Notes under the pieces: model-generated
Databases searched by the model: none
Seen by the model: only the letters and a program-made list of their open reading frames with translations
Told to the model about the DNA's origin: nothing
In this document: in pieces, positions 23,502-34,610 of the stretch
Layout of the letters: each line of letters starts with the position of its first letter
Numbering within the stretch: position 1 is the first letter of the stretch
Source of the DNA: Buxus sempervirens
Taxonomy: Eukaryota; Streptophyta; Magnoliopsida; Buxales; Buxaceae
DNA: 64,000 nt
Assembly: GCA_947561395.2 (NCBI GenBank)
Contig: OX387187.1
Location: forward strand, 25,649,829-25,713,828
Direction: 5' to 3'
Made by a program: the position numbers and the translations under genes

Positions 23502-23800
23502 TGTTAGGAATATAATTAAATATATAAAAGTTCACCTCTACTGTCAACTTGAGCTTTTAGTAGGAACAATGTTCTACATGGTATCAAAGCCTTAGACAAA
23601 TGCCAAGTCCTATGTTCAAACCTCCACTCCATCCGTTGATAAAAAAATATTCCACGTGTAGGGCCTCCCTAAAAATGGATTCCCTAAAAATGGGTTTGAA
23701 TTCAGCCCACACGTGAGGAGGGGTGTTAAGAATATAATTAAATATATAAAAGTTCACCTCTACTATCAGCTTGAGTTTTTAGTTGGAACGGTGTTCTACA
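23502..23800 (+). mobile_element. Complete TRIM retrotransposon, 77-bp LTRs
   Basis: A 77-bp LTR at 23502-23578 (TGTTAGGAATATAATTAAAT...TTCTACA) is repeated at 23724-23800 with a few differences. Directly after the first LTR is TGGTATCAAAGC, a primer site complementary to initiator tRNA-Met, as in Ty1/copia and TRIM elements. Before the second LTR is a purine tract, GTGAGGAGGGG. The flanks carry an identical 5-bp aatgg at 23497-23501 and 23801-23805. At 299 bp it encodes no protein and must be moved by another element's enzymes. Confidence 0.95.
23579..23590 (+). promoter_or_regulatory. tRNA-Met primer-binding site of the TRIM
   Basis: TGGTATCAAAGC abuts the 5' LTR. One mismatch from the usual TGGTATCAGAGC. 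Confidence 0.85.
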
Positions 23801-23924
23801 AATGGTTCCCTTTTCACTTGAATTGAAGGCATCAGGAGCCATGAGATAGTGTCTTTACAACTTTGATCAAGTGATGGGAGAAGATGAAGAGAACTCCACA
23901 CATTAGAGAGATGATAAAATTGTC

Positions 23925-24069
23925 AGCAAGGGGAACCATTCATTATTCGAAATAAACATGGGAACTTGAAAACCCTCTACTTCAACTGAAATTTGCTAAT
24001 AATCTCAGTTGAAGTAGAGGTTTTTCAGGTTCCCATGATTATTTCAAATAATGAATGGTTCCCCTTGCT
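23925..24069. repeat. Near-perfect hairpin with arms of about 65 bp
   Basis: The left arm starting agcaaggggaaccattcatt and the right arm are complementary over about 65 nt with four or so mismatches, around a loop of about 14 nt. The size and pairing would suit a young miRNA or siRNA precursor or a MITE. No TSD is evident. Confidence 0.85.
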
Positions 24070-24870
24070 AATAATTTGGTCCTGAAGGTGCTGTGGAGTT
24101 TCTTATAGAATAATTCATGCTACTTGTTTGTAAAAATGTCTCAATTAGTTTATTTCAAATAATCCTATGAATCAGTTTTTTTGAATTATGACTTTCCAAA
24201 CGCATTTTTATTGATTTTGAAAACTTTCATCATTTTTTTATCAATTGTTACCAAATGGGTTTCTTAGAATCATGAACTGCTTAAACTCTCTTGAAGAGTA
24301 AGCACTTCAAGCTTGTTCAATTATTTCTAGCATTCCAAATTTGGAAATAAATAGTATTGCCTTTTCATATTAAAATGAAGATTTATTTTATTTATTTATT
24401 TATTTTTTGACTACCAAAAAAAAAAAGATTTATTTTTTTTCCCAAATAGTTAGGCTAGGAATTAATAAATTTCAGATATATTATCATCAAGCCATATATT
24501 TTTCCCATTTATTCCAAACCTGTTTTGAGAGTGCACATAGTTTAAATAGATGAGCTATATCTTCAATTTCTTCTCTAGAAAACATCTATAAAGAAAACAT
24601 TAAGTTTAGCTTTAGGTATGGTTCAAAGATATGGTTCAAAGATATGTTTTCTTCTCTAGAAAACATTAAGTGCACATAGTTCAAAGATATGGTTCACCTG
24701 TATATTTCTAACCATTAAGTTTGTACCTAGCTATTCCATTATGGTGCAATAGTTTCCAAGTAAAAAACTTGTACTTTAGGTAGCAGTTTAGCTTTCAAAT
24801 GCCCTTAAACTGCACCTTTTCTGTCCTTCTTTTCTTTTTCTTTTTCTTTTTTCTTTATCTTAAACTGCAC
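24070..24870. other. AT-rich DNA, no gene seen
   Basis: Short local duplications of ttctctagaaaacat and ggttcaaagatatg occur near 24570-24700. Nothing else was identified. Confidence 0.5.
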
Positions 24871-25262
24871 TTAACTGTTTATTACATGGGCAATGGTTCT
24901 GCCCAAAAGGTCTTCCCTAATCTTATATGCAAAAAATAATGGCGACTTCCCTAACCATAAACATGAGTATTGTTCTAATTCAACATTTGTCAACGTGTAT
25001 ACTAAAGTATTGGCCTCCTTGAATATGTGGCGGAGTTCTGTTTCCTCAAAATTCTTCATGGTCTTTTTCTTTCCTCAAAAGTCTCCATGATCTTTTCTGC
25101 TTCTCCAACTATGCTTTTGATATGCCATGGAATGGTATTCTTTGGTTTGTTCATAGCAGTGATGGTTGCTTATGAGTCATATTCTATTTTGATTTAGTGA
25201 ATCCAAGCTTTTGAGCTAGAACAACTACTTATAACAGTGCTTGCGCTTCCGCTGCTATTATT
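24871..25262 (-). pseudogene. LINE-type RNase H domain relic
   Basis: On the minus strand the sequence reads as a decayed plant non-LTR-retrotransposon RNase H (RVT_3-like) domain. It starts with an AAEAQALL block, continues through LGFTKS and a HGISKA segment, and ends with ETELRHIFKEANTLVYTL, the conserved R-H-I-x-R-E-A-N region. Several stops interrupt the first half; the last 62 codons are open. The catalytic Asp and Glu positions cannot all be confirmed. It is a fragment of an old LINE, with no upstream reverse transcriptase seen. Confidence 0.65.
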
Positions 25263-25276
25263 GTGGTTGTTCCAAT

Positions 25277-25473
25277 TATAGAACACCAATCCTACTAAAA
25301 GCTTAAGCTGATAATAGGGATGAATTTTATATATTAATTATATTTCTAATACTCCCCCTCATGCATGGGCCCGGCTTTATCTAAAGGCTCCAATACCATG
25401 TAGAACACCAATCCTACTAAAAGCTTAATCTAATAATAGGGGTGAAATTTATATATTATTTATATTCCTAACA
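25277..25473 (-). mobile_element. Complete TRIM retrotransposon, 75-bp LTRs, minus strand
   Basis: It is the same family as 23502-23800 in the other orientation. The LTRs are 25277-25351 and 25399-25473. In minus orientation the primer site TGGTATTGGAGCC (25398-25386) follows the 5' LTR, and GAGGGGGAG precedes the 3' LTR. The flanks are ccaat at 25272-25276 and 25474-25478. It is only 197 bp, one of the shortest possible LTR-PBS-PPT-LTR units. Confidence 0.9.
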
Positions 25474-25603
25474 CCAATATGGCAAGCTAGTGATGCAAAG
25501 GTCCCTCCATAGGTATCATTATAAATGACCTTATGGTTACTTGTCCCTGTATTAATCCTTTGGCAGCTCCATCAGGGTTGAAGACGGCATACATGGTTTA
25601 GAA

Positions 25604-25699
25604 GTTGAGGCTGCTAAATCTCCACAATGGCGTTATGCTATGGACCAAGAATTCTCAGCACTCATGAAGAACAGGACTTGGTCGCTTGTTACGCAATTG
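25604..25699 (+). pseudogene. Ty1/copia reverse-transcriptase fragment
   Basis: An open 32-codon stretch reads EAAKSPQWRYAMDQEFSALM and goes on to NRTWSLV. This is the conserved start of the copia RT domain (A-x-x-x-x-x-W-x-x-A-M-x-E-E-x-x-A-L-x-x-N-x-T-W). The fragment is isolated; the continuing RT is absent, and a short direct repeat (ggcgttatgctatgga) follows. It is a dead remnant. Confidence 0.75.
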
Positions 25700-26596
25700 G
25701 CGTTATGCTATGGACACATGTTTTACTACAAATATCAAGTTTTAAAATGATTCTAAAATTGGATGCCCTTGCAACATCAATTCCTAGATAGTTTGTAAAG
25801 GGCAAAGACTTTTAATATTTGATTTTCAAAATAACTCTGAAAATATATTCTTTTATAAACAAGCATGCTACCTAGAAAAATCGTTTGACATATTTTGCAT
25901 AAGAAATATGAAGATAATTAGATGTCCTTGTCACATCAATTCCTTGAAAGTATTGTAAAGAATAAAGACCTTTAATAGCACACATTAAATTAATTCTATC
26001 AAGCCATGTGTTAGCACCTGATTTTTGCACCCCTAAAAAGAAGAAAAAACAAAAGTCAAACTAAAAAGTCAACCCTTAAGGGGGTCAAAAATTGACTTTT
26101 TCATCTAAGCAAAATTGGCCATCAAACTTCATCTCATTAAAAAGAATATTTCGACACGGTTCTAACGCAACTAAGTTTGCTGGAATCGGAGTCCGGATGT
26201 GAAAGTTATGAGCTGGTCAAACTTTTTGGGGTGCAAAAAGTTGACTTTTTGCTCAATTTGACCCCAAATCAATTGCCCAATTTGATCCCATTGGATAGAG
26301 CATTCCAAGCTGATTCCAACGATACTAAGTTTGTGGAAATCAGACATCGGACGAAGAAGTTATGGGCAGTTGAAGTTTCAAGAAAACTGCCCATGTGGCA
26401 AAAACAGCAGTAAAAAACAGAATAAATCAATATAATAAATAAAATAATTGTTTTTAGAAAATATCTTAATTTTCTAATAATATTTTAATAAAAATCTAAA
26501 GATATTTATAATAAAATAATAATAAATCGAGTAAGAATCTTTTTAAAAGTCAAATTTGATAAAAGATTTCAATTCCGGCATTTAAAAAACGTGCCT

Positions 26597-26747
26597 GACC
26601 GCATTTTAAGTGCGTCCTTTACGGAGGGACAGCTGGTCGATTCGGCGCGATTTCGCACACATGGGCGGCCGACTGCACTTCAAATGCTGTCAAGGCATGA
26701 CCGCACTTGAAATGTGGTCAAGGCATGACCGCATTGAAAATGCGGTC
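26597..26747 (+). repeat. Upstream palindrome array of the outer solo LTR
   Basis: Units of the form GACCGCA-N7-TGCGGTC: one at 26597-26616, then three at an exact 28-bp pitch (26671, 26699, 26727), for example GACCGCATTGAAAATGCGG. The last unit ends 14 nt before the TATA box at 26761. Confidence 0.85.
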
Positions 26748-26760
26748 ATGAAAAAAAGTC

Positions 26761-26769
26761 TATAAATAG
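26761..26769 (+). promoter_or_regulatory. LTR TATA box
   Basis: TATAAATAG lies 14 nt after the palindrome array and in the proper strand for the LTR. Confidence 0.7.
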
Positions 26770-26849
26770 GGGGCCAGCCCCCCCATTTCAACAGGCCAAC
26801 CCCCATAAGCTCTCCCCCTCTCCTTTATGGTGTTTTTCCACGACCCTAC

Positions 26850-29205
26850 TGTGCGCACCTAAACCTGGCCTAGATCGCACACCGGGCGCGCCTTCAGTGC
26901 GTGCCTCGGGACATTCGGAGTCGCCACTGCCTGAGAGGTGCAGGCAGACACGGTTTTGCCCTAATCGGGTCTAAGTCTGGTCTGCGGCTTATTAGAGATC
27001 TAGCTAAGTCCTCAGTTACGTCCGGGGAAGCCCTAAGACACCCCGGCCCGCCCCGTTGGTTTGACGGGTCCCTCGGGTCTCCCTGGTTTTTGAGTCAATT
27101 TCACCCTTTTCCTAGACCAGCATACTGACTTGTAAGGTCTGGCGGGGCCCGCTGGAGGTGTGGGTCCCTTTTTATTTGATTTTATCTTTTTATTTATTTA
27201 AGTGATGTGGGTCGGACCCGGGTCCCGTTGGAAGACCCGTGGGTTGCCATGGTTGGGCTTTAGGCTCAGTAGGGTTATTGGGTAACCCATTTGGTTATTT
27301 TATTTATTTACACATTCCATGGGCTTAGTGGGCTTGGATTTGGCCCATTAGCCAAGAGTCAAAGGGCCTGGGCCTGTTTATTGAAAACAGGCCTGGTATA
27401 GGCCAGTCAAAGGTGGGCCCACAAATGGGCATATGATAATCTTGGTGGGCCCGTCTAGGCCCACAGTCTTTTATTGGGCTCACAATAGCCCAAATTGTCT
27501 AAAAGGCCGGTTCAGGCCGTTTTGGGTTGGGTTAAATCCAACCCAAAACAGTCCACCCCTGCCCGTGAACACAATACGGTCAAGTTCGTCCGTGAAGCCA
27601 ACACGGTCCAGATTGGACCGTTCTGAGTTTACGGGCGCCTTCAGTTTTGCATTTTGGCCGCCGATTCTTTTCGGGATCTGTTCCGTGGCCTTCTTAAGTG
27701 TTTCTGCAGCTTCAACTGGGTTTCTAGATTCTTCATTTGTTTCACCTTCTTCTTTTGGTCCAAATGACCACCTTTTACTTCTTTTTGTTCTTTGAGCAAG
27801 CAAGATCTTCTCTTAGTTATTCACCATCAATCTTAGGAATGGGAAAGGGGTAATTTACAGGGGATTGAGTAATACTCAAGGAAGTCATGTCCCGATCTTA
27901 CATAGAACAAAGAAGATCATTAAATTAGTTGATTAAAGTGTCCTTTGGACACTTTCTTTCTTTCTTTCTTTTTATATATGACCAACTCCTTTCTTAGCTT
28001 TCCATGACTTAAAAGAAAACAGCAAAAAGATTAGTGGAAAACGTAGAATGTACAATAACTTGAAAAGAAATTAAAACTTATCACATTGTATTCAAATGAG
28101 TGAGAAAAATACTTACAATGCAGTTTATGACTAGTTTCAATGGTTCCTCTGAATTCGGCAGCGCTTCCGCGTCCTCTAGGTTTTTCTAGGTTGATTTTGG
28201 CAGAGGTTTGGTGGGTTCTTGATGATCAAAGGATAAAAAAGAAGATTTTAGACATGGTTTTGATGAGGCAGGGGTACTTTGGGAACAAAAAGATTTGGGT
28301 TTGGGGGGTGACGGTAATTGGGCAGAGTTTGGACGTGGCTAGCAGGAGAGGGAGAGGGAAGAGAGGCCAGGGAGAAAGCTTGTTCAAATGAAGGGGGGTG
28401 ACCTCTCTATTTATAGGCAAAAATCTCGTGCCCGTATTTGAAGTACGGGCGTGCCTTGCCCGTACTTAAAGTACGGGCGTGCCTTGCCCGTAATTCAAAT
28501 ACGGGCGAAAAACGAATATTTGCAATTATCGCAGATTCTTCCGTACGGGACGCGTGTCCCGCCACGCGTCCTCTTCTAGAAGCGTGCCCGTAGTTGAAGT
28601 ACGGGCATGCCTCGCCCGTACTTCAAATACGGTCCAGCACGTTTTTAAAATGTTTGGATTTCAAACCTTTATTCAATTTGGTTTATTTAAAGATTTTTAT
28701 CCGATTTTTTGATTATTTTTATTATAAAACGAGATTCTCTTATTAAAATAATATTAAAAAATAAAGATATGATTATTTTTACTTATTTAATTCATCTATT
28801 CTGCTTTTTGCTGCTATTTTGCCACATGGGCAGCTTTATTTGAAATTTCAACTGCTCATAACTTTTCCGTTCAATGTCCGATTTCAGCAAATTTGGTATC
28901 GTTGGAATCAGCTCGGAACACACTATCCACTGGGATTAAGTTTAGCAGCTGAATTGGGGTCGAGCAAAAAGTCAACTTTCGCTTCCCCAAAAGTTTGACC
29001 AGCTCACAACTTCCTCATCCGGACCCCGATTCTGGCAAACTCAGTTGCGTTAGAATCGTGTCGAAATGCTCTTTTCAATGAAAGGAAGTTTGATGGCCAA
29101 TTTTCTTTGAATCAAAAAGTCAATTTTTGACCCCCTCAGGGTTTGACTTTTAGTTTGACTTTTCATTTTTCTTTATTTTGGGGGTGCAAAAATCAGGTGC
29201 TAACA
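26850..29205 (-). repeat. 3' LTR of the gag-only element
   Basis: 2356 bp. In element orientation it runs from TGTTAGCACCTG (at 29205) to GCGCACA (at 26850). Relative to the 5' LTR it lacks 49 bp near 27545, which removes one palindrome unit of the downstream array. TATA box at 28407-28416 (minus), upstream array 28430-28632, downstream array 27561-27636. GGGACGCGTGTCCC, a further perfect palindrome, lies between two parts of the upstream array. Confidence 0.93.
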
Positions 29206-29218
29206 GCTGCCCCTCTTT
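29206..29218 (-). promoter_or_regulatory. Polypurine tract
   Basis: Minus-strand AAAGAGGGGCAGC directly precedes the 3' LTR. This is the expected primer position for plus-strand DNA synthesis and fixes the element's orientation. Confidence 0.8.
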
Positions 29219-30200
29219 GCTGGAGTCACCTTAGGGGATGAACGGCAAAGAAGAAAAAGAACCTTATTTTTGTACCTTGCATTTCTGTCGACAGGGTTGA
29301 CGAGCTCAATCACTGAATTGTTTTTTAATGAAAGGGAAGTGTCAGATGTCTGGTATCACTTCCTGATTTTGGAATCCCTATACCCTCTTTCGGGTTTGAA
29401 TAGGGCTGTTCCTTAGTTTTCTGTCTTTGCAAAAGAAAGATAGGATTAAATCTGGGCTCATCAGCCTGTTTCGGCGTTGATGCAAGGCACTTAACGATGT
29501 TCTTTTCTTTTTTGTTTGTTCCATTAAAGTTTTTAGTGACTTCAATTCTTGATTCCTTGAGTTTTTTTTTTTTTTTTTAGAGAGATAGGCCAAGGTATGG
29601 GTTTGGGAGTGCCGGTGGGAGGACGGGAGGAAGCTTTCGCGCTGCCGTCCATCATCTCGGAGACCACACACACCTATTCTATTTACAAAAGTGAGAATCA
29701 AAATTTACAAGAAGGGGCGAATTGGCCCATTATTGCTCTTCCTTGTTGCTTCTCTTTGCCAGGTTCTTTCTCTTGTCGAGGCATTTAAAGCTTCTCTTCC
29801 CACTTATGAGTATCCACTGGGGATCTGGTGGGGGATTATTGTGGTGTCTCTCTTTGCTCTTTGAAGTTTTGTTGGAGGGTCTGAGGATCTTGACGATCTT
29901 CTTTCTCTTGAGCTCCGCTGGGGATGAAAGGGAAGAAGCCTCTGCTGGGGAATGAAGGAACAAAGTATCCCCCTCATGTTTATTTTTGCATCTTTCTTCC
30001 TTCTTTGTACCTGTACAAGGAACACAACATCAGTGTTTGCTCCATCTGCTAGGGATTAATGTAATCTTCAACTAATCAAACAACTCCGTGGGGTTTTTTT
30101 TTCTGAAGAGCTTAAGTAGTGGTACTCCCCTGGGGGCTTGTGCCTTTTCAGGATTTTAACAGGTACGGACTTCGGAAAGCTATTTTGGTACCTGACTATA
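29219..30200. other. Non-coding 3' part of the element
   Basis: No coding domain of a retrotransposon was found on either strand. Both strands show frames of 60-110 codons, but these have no recognisable motif. Confidence 0.5.
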
Positions 30201-30900
30201 GATCTATTTTAACTGTCCTAAAACAGTTGGGGAAGAGAACCCAAAGACAAATTGATCTATTTTAATCATTTGGAATGATTGGGGAAGAGAACCCTGGACT
30301 TGATCTATTTTAGCCAAACGGCTGGGAAAGAGAACCTTTGACTGATCTGTTTTAGTCAACCGGGTGGGAAAGGGAACCCGGTTTAGACTGGTCTGTTTTA
30401 GCCAAATGGCTGGGAGAGAGAACCCAAAGTTAAACTAGTCTATTTTAGCCAAACGGCTGGGAAAGGGAACCCGGTTTAGATTGGTCTATTTTAGTCAAGC
30501 GGCTGGGAGAGAGAACCCAAAGTTAAACTGGTCTATTTTAGCCAAACGGCTGGGAAAGTGAACCCACGGTTAAACAGGTCTATTTTAGCCAAACGGCTGG
30601 GAGAGAGAACCCAAAGTTAAACTGGTCTATTTTAGCCAAACGGCTGGGAAAGGGAACCCGGTTTAGACTGGTCTATTTTAGCCAAGCGGCTGGAAGAGAG
30701 AACCCAAAGTTAAACAAGTCTATTTTAGCCAAACGGCTGGGAAAGTGAACCCATGGTTAAACAGGTCTATTTTAGCCAAACGGCTGGGAAAGGGAACCCG
30801 ATGGTTTATTTTAGCCAAACGGCTGGGAAAGTGAACCCATGGTTAAACAGGTCTGTTTTAGCCAAACGGCTGGGAGAGGGAACCCAAAGTTAAACTGATT
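30201..30900 (-). repeat. Tandem array 1 of the 3' UTR, about 15 units of 46 bp
   Basis: On the plus strand each unit reads tctattttag, a short hairpin, then gggaaagggaacccg or a variant. The hairpin arms change together: AACTGT/ACAGTT, AATCAT/ATGATT, AGCC/GGCT. Outer units are more diverged. Position between gag and the 3' LTR matches the repeat-prone 3' UTR known in the Ogre/Tat branch. Confidence 0.85.
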
Positions 30901-31039
30901 AATTTGAACTTAGTATCTCAGGGTTGGACCATGTAAAGTCTCCGCAGGGGGTGAGTTGAAAAACAACACCCAGGTGTGCCTCAGCCAACCTTCGGTTTAA
31001 TCACTGGCGGCGTCGGTACCACAAACTTTGGTCAATTAA

Positions 31040-32905
31040 TGTGTGAATACATTATGACTCTTTCTGCGTCCCATGTGTGAATACATGGTGACTCTTTTTC
31101 TTTGATTCAAGGCTGACTTATTTGTCGGTGGCTTTTGTCAACCAATGTGTGGATACATTGTGATGACTCTTTTTGCGTCCCATGTGTGAATACATGGTGA
31201 CTTCTGTCCTTGTCTTGTTTTGTCTTGATTCTATTCGAAGCTGACTTACTTGTCGGTGGCTTCACAAACTTTTGTCAACCAATGTGTGGATACATTGTGA
31301 TGACTCTTTTTGTGTCCCATGTGAGAATACATGGTGGCTCTTGTCTTTAGGAGACATTTCGTTTCTTTTGTCTTTGTCCATTTCTTTTCTCTCTCAATCT
31401 TTTTCTCTTCTTCTTCTTTTTTCTTTTCTTTCTTTTCTCAATCCATTTTTTTTTCTTTTCTCATTCCATTTTTTTTTTTCAAATTCATGTATCAACAGCT
31501 TTGATATCACAAATTATGTTGGGACATTCCCTCACCAATTTCTTCTTCGTCCAATGTGTGAATACATTGTGACGGTTTTGTTTTTTTTTCATTTTTTCAT
31601 CAGCGTGTGAATACGCCGGAATGGCTTTTCTGCGTTCCATGTGTGAATACATGGTGCCGATTCTGCTTGCGCCCCATGTGTGAATACATGGTGACGACTC
31701 ATTTTACATCCCATGTGTGAGTACATGGTGATGGCATCCAATGTCTGAATACATCGTGATGGCTTTTTCTGCGCCCCATGTGTGAATACATGGTGACGTA
31801 TTTTGCTTTTACATCCAACGTGTGAATACGCTGTGATGGCATCCAACGTGTGAATACGCCGTGATGACTTTTTTGCGCCCCATGTGTGAATACATGGTGA
31901 CGGATTTTGCTTTTACATCCAACGTGTGAATACACTGTGATGGCATCCAACGTGTGAATACGCCGTGATGACTTTTTTTTGCACCCCATGTGTGAATACA
32001 TGGTGACGGATTTTGCTTTTACATCCAACGTGTGAATACGCTGTGATGGCATCCAACGTGTGAATACACCGTGATGACTTTTTTGCGCCCCATGTGTGAA
32101 TACATGGTGACGGATTTTGCTTTTACATCCAACGTGTGAATACGCTGTGATGGCATCCAACGTGTGAATACGCCGTGATGACTTTTTTGCGCCCCATGTG
32201 TGAATACATGGTGACGGATTTTGCTTTTACATCCAACGTGTGAATACGCTGTGATGGCATCCAACGTGTGAATACGCCGTGATGACTTTTTTTTGCGCCC
32301 CATGTGTGAATACATGGTGACGGATTTTGCTTTTACATCCAACGTGTGAATACGCTGTGATGGCATCCAATGTGTGGATACATTGTGATGACTTTTTTGC
32401 GCCCCATGTGTGAATACATGGTGACGAATTTTGCTTTTACATCCAACGTGTGAATACACTGTGATGGCATCCAATGTGTGAATACATTGTAATGACTTTT
32501 CTGCGCCCCATGTGTGAATACATGGTGACGGATTTTGCTTTTACATCCAACGTGTGAATACGCTGTGATGGCATCCAACGTGTGAATACGCCGTGATGAC
32601 TTTTTTGCGCCCCATGTGTGAATACATGGTGACGGATTTTGCTTTTACATCCAACGTGTGAATACGCTGTGGTGGCATCCAATGTGTGGATACATTGTGA
32701 TGACTTTTCTGCGCCCCATGTGTGAATACATGGTGACGAATTTTGCTTTTACATTCAACGTGTGAATACGCTGTGATGGCATCCAATGTGTGAATACATT
32801 GTAATGACTTTTCTGCGCCCCATGTATGAATACATGGTGACGAATTTTAGCTTTCTGTGCCCCATGTGAGAATACGTGGAGGCAATTTTTCCTGCATCAG
32901 TGTGT
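31040..32905 (-). repeat. Tandem array 2 of the 3' UTR, hairpin repeats; about 10 units of 104 bp
   Basis: The core motif is a GTGTGAATAC-centred hairpin: CATGTGTGAATACATG, AATGTGTGAATACATT, or ACGTGTGAATACGC. From about 31700 to 32850 a 104-bp unit holding three such hairpins is repeated about ten times, marked by ttttgcttttacat. Reading frames through it shift by two bases per unit and so appear in all three frames; they are not taken as genes. Confidence 0.9.
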
Positions 32906-34610
32906 GAATTTGCCGTAATGGCCTTGTCTGTCTGTTTCAAGCTTTGTCAGTACCTGCAAAAGTTCAAGTGAAATTTAGTTAATCAAAATTACGTGCAAAA
33001 CATAAGTAATCAAAACCTTTTGGGAATTCACCAATGTTTGGAATTCCCGCTTTTCAAAGTGGGTCCATGACAAGACCAATAATCTTTGGGTCAGTCACCT
33101 GACACTCTCATTTAGACTTTATGAAATGGTGCTTCTCAGCATTCCCTGTAAAGGTCTCAACATTTTTGCCTTCAATGGCATGCCCCAAGTTAGAATGAGG
33201 GGAATTGTTTTGGGTTCAGGGGGTTTCTTTGGCACTGCCCTTCCCCAGCTCTTTTAATTTTCTCTCTCTTTTTTTTTCTTTTTCCCACCCTTGGTTGGGG
33301 GTTTTGAAATGGTTTTTCTCTCACTTGGTTCCCTTATTTGGGTTGGTGCCTTGCCCCAGTTCAAGGGCTCTGTCAATTTCCACAGATCATGATCCAACGA
33401 TCAAAGAGGACTTATTAGTAGGACGAAATATAGGCTTTGGTTCCAGTGTTTAGAAATGAAGGATAAATAGGTTCAAATCCTATATAACTTCATTCTATGG
33501 GTAACCATTATGTCTAGCCAAAATTCTTTTGTTCCTTTGATTCTGTCATTGCCAGTTTGTCTAGGAGTTAGTGTCACATTCTCTGTAATCAGAAAGGACT
33601 TCATAACAGGACGAAACGTAGGCTGGGTTTATGGGTCCAGAAGAAATGGTATAAAGGCTCAAAATTTGTGAGCAGGGTAAGAGCCATGTCCTGTCCATTT
33701 TTCTTGGTTAGGGCTTGCTTCATCTTTTGCCTTTTCAGCTTTGTGTAGCTTCTTTACCTTTTTTTCCATCTTTGTTTTTTTTCTTTTCTTTCCTTTCTTG
33801 TTTTTTGGGTTTTATCCCGTTTCTCCTTTTTAGGGCACTTTTCACTTTGCCCTATCTTCCCCTTGTCTTTCTCGTGTCTCCAATTCCATGAAGCTTGTGT
33901 ACCCCAGTTTTGAAGACAGGACATGGTAGGGTTAATGAAGAGATTGTTAGGCTCAAAGTGTCTTGCTAGGGTTTCATCTTATGTCAGATGATTTTTGGAG
34001 AACATCAAGGATGGCCTTTCATCCTTTTACAGAGAATGTAACACTTGTTTTTGTACAATTAACTGGCTCAAGAACCATTTTCATCTTTATTTATTTTCTT
34101 TTTGACTTTGCCCCAGTTTGGGGTGGCTAGACATAACATGGGTTAGAAATGAGACGATCAAGCTCAATCACGTCTGACTAGCGGAACTTGTTTGAAGTAT
34201 TTTGGCCAAAAATGGCCTCTCATCATGTCATTGGGATCATTGATCCTGGATCATGTCAGTGACCCTTAACTGGTATGGGCACCTTGCCCCTTCTTCTTCT
34301 TTTTTTTCTTTCAGCTTGCCCCACTGTTTGGCAAGGTAGGGTTCAAATGTGGTGCAGGTGGGGGATCCCTTGGCTATGTTGAGACCCACACAGTTTGTGC
34401 TGTTCAACACATTTCATCTGTCAAATTTGATTGTTCAAGTTTGTCCTGAGATCACAATCTTGCCTTGGTGTAGTTAAACACTTTGGTGATTTCCCAAAAG
34501 ATTTCATTAGCTTGCAAAAAGGAAGCATGTTATCAAGTTCGGAATTTTAAAAGAAAGCATAAACACAAAATAGCAAATTATGCAAAAAGGTGGCTGATGC
34601 GAATCAGCAT
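32906..34610. other. Non-coding internal part of the element
   Basis: Pyrimidine-rich DNA with loosely repeated modules, each containing a GCCCCAGTT or ACCCCAGTT block and a GGACGAAAnnTAGGCT-type block, about 250-300 bp apart. No protein domain was recognised. Confidence 0.5.

Noticed and set aside
29378-29963. Several 60-107-codon frames on both strands downstream of the 3' LTR
   Set aside because: No motif, mutual overlap on both strands, and location in the non-coding 3' part of the element.
30201-32905. CRISPR-like array of short repeats
   Set aside because: Spacers are themselves repeated, the host is a plant, and the arrays sit in a retrotransposon 3' UTR.
31589-32940. Series of overlapping minus-strand frames of 60-150 codons with a repeated HVFTHGAQ-like peptide
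   Set aside because: They lie in the 104-bp repeat; 104 is not a multiple of 3, so each unit shifts frame and all three frames look open. There is no start context or domain.
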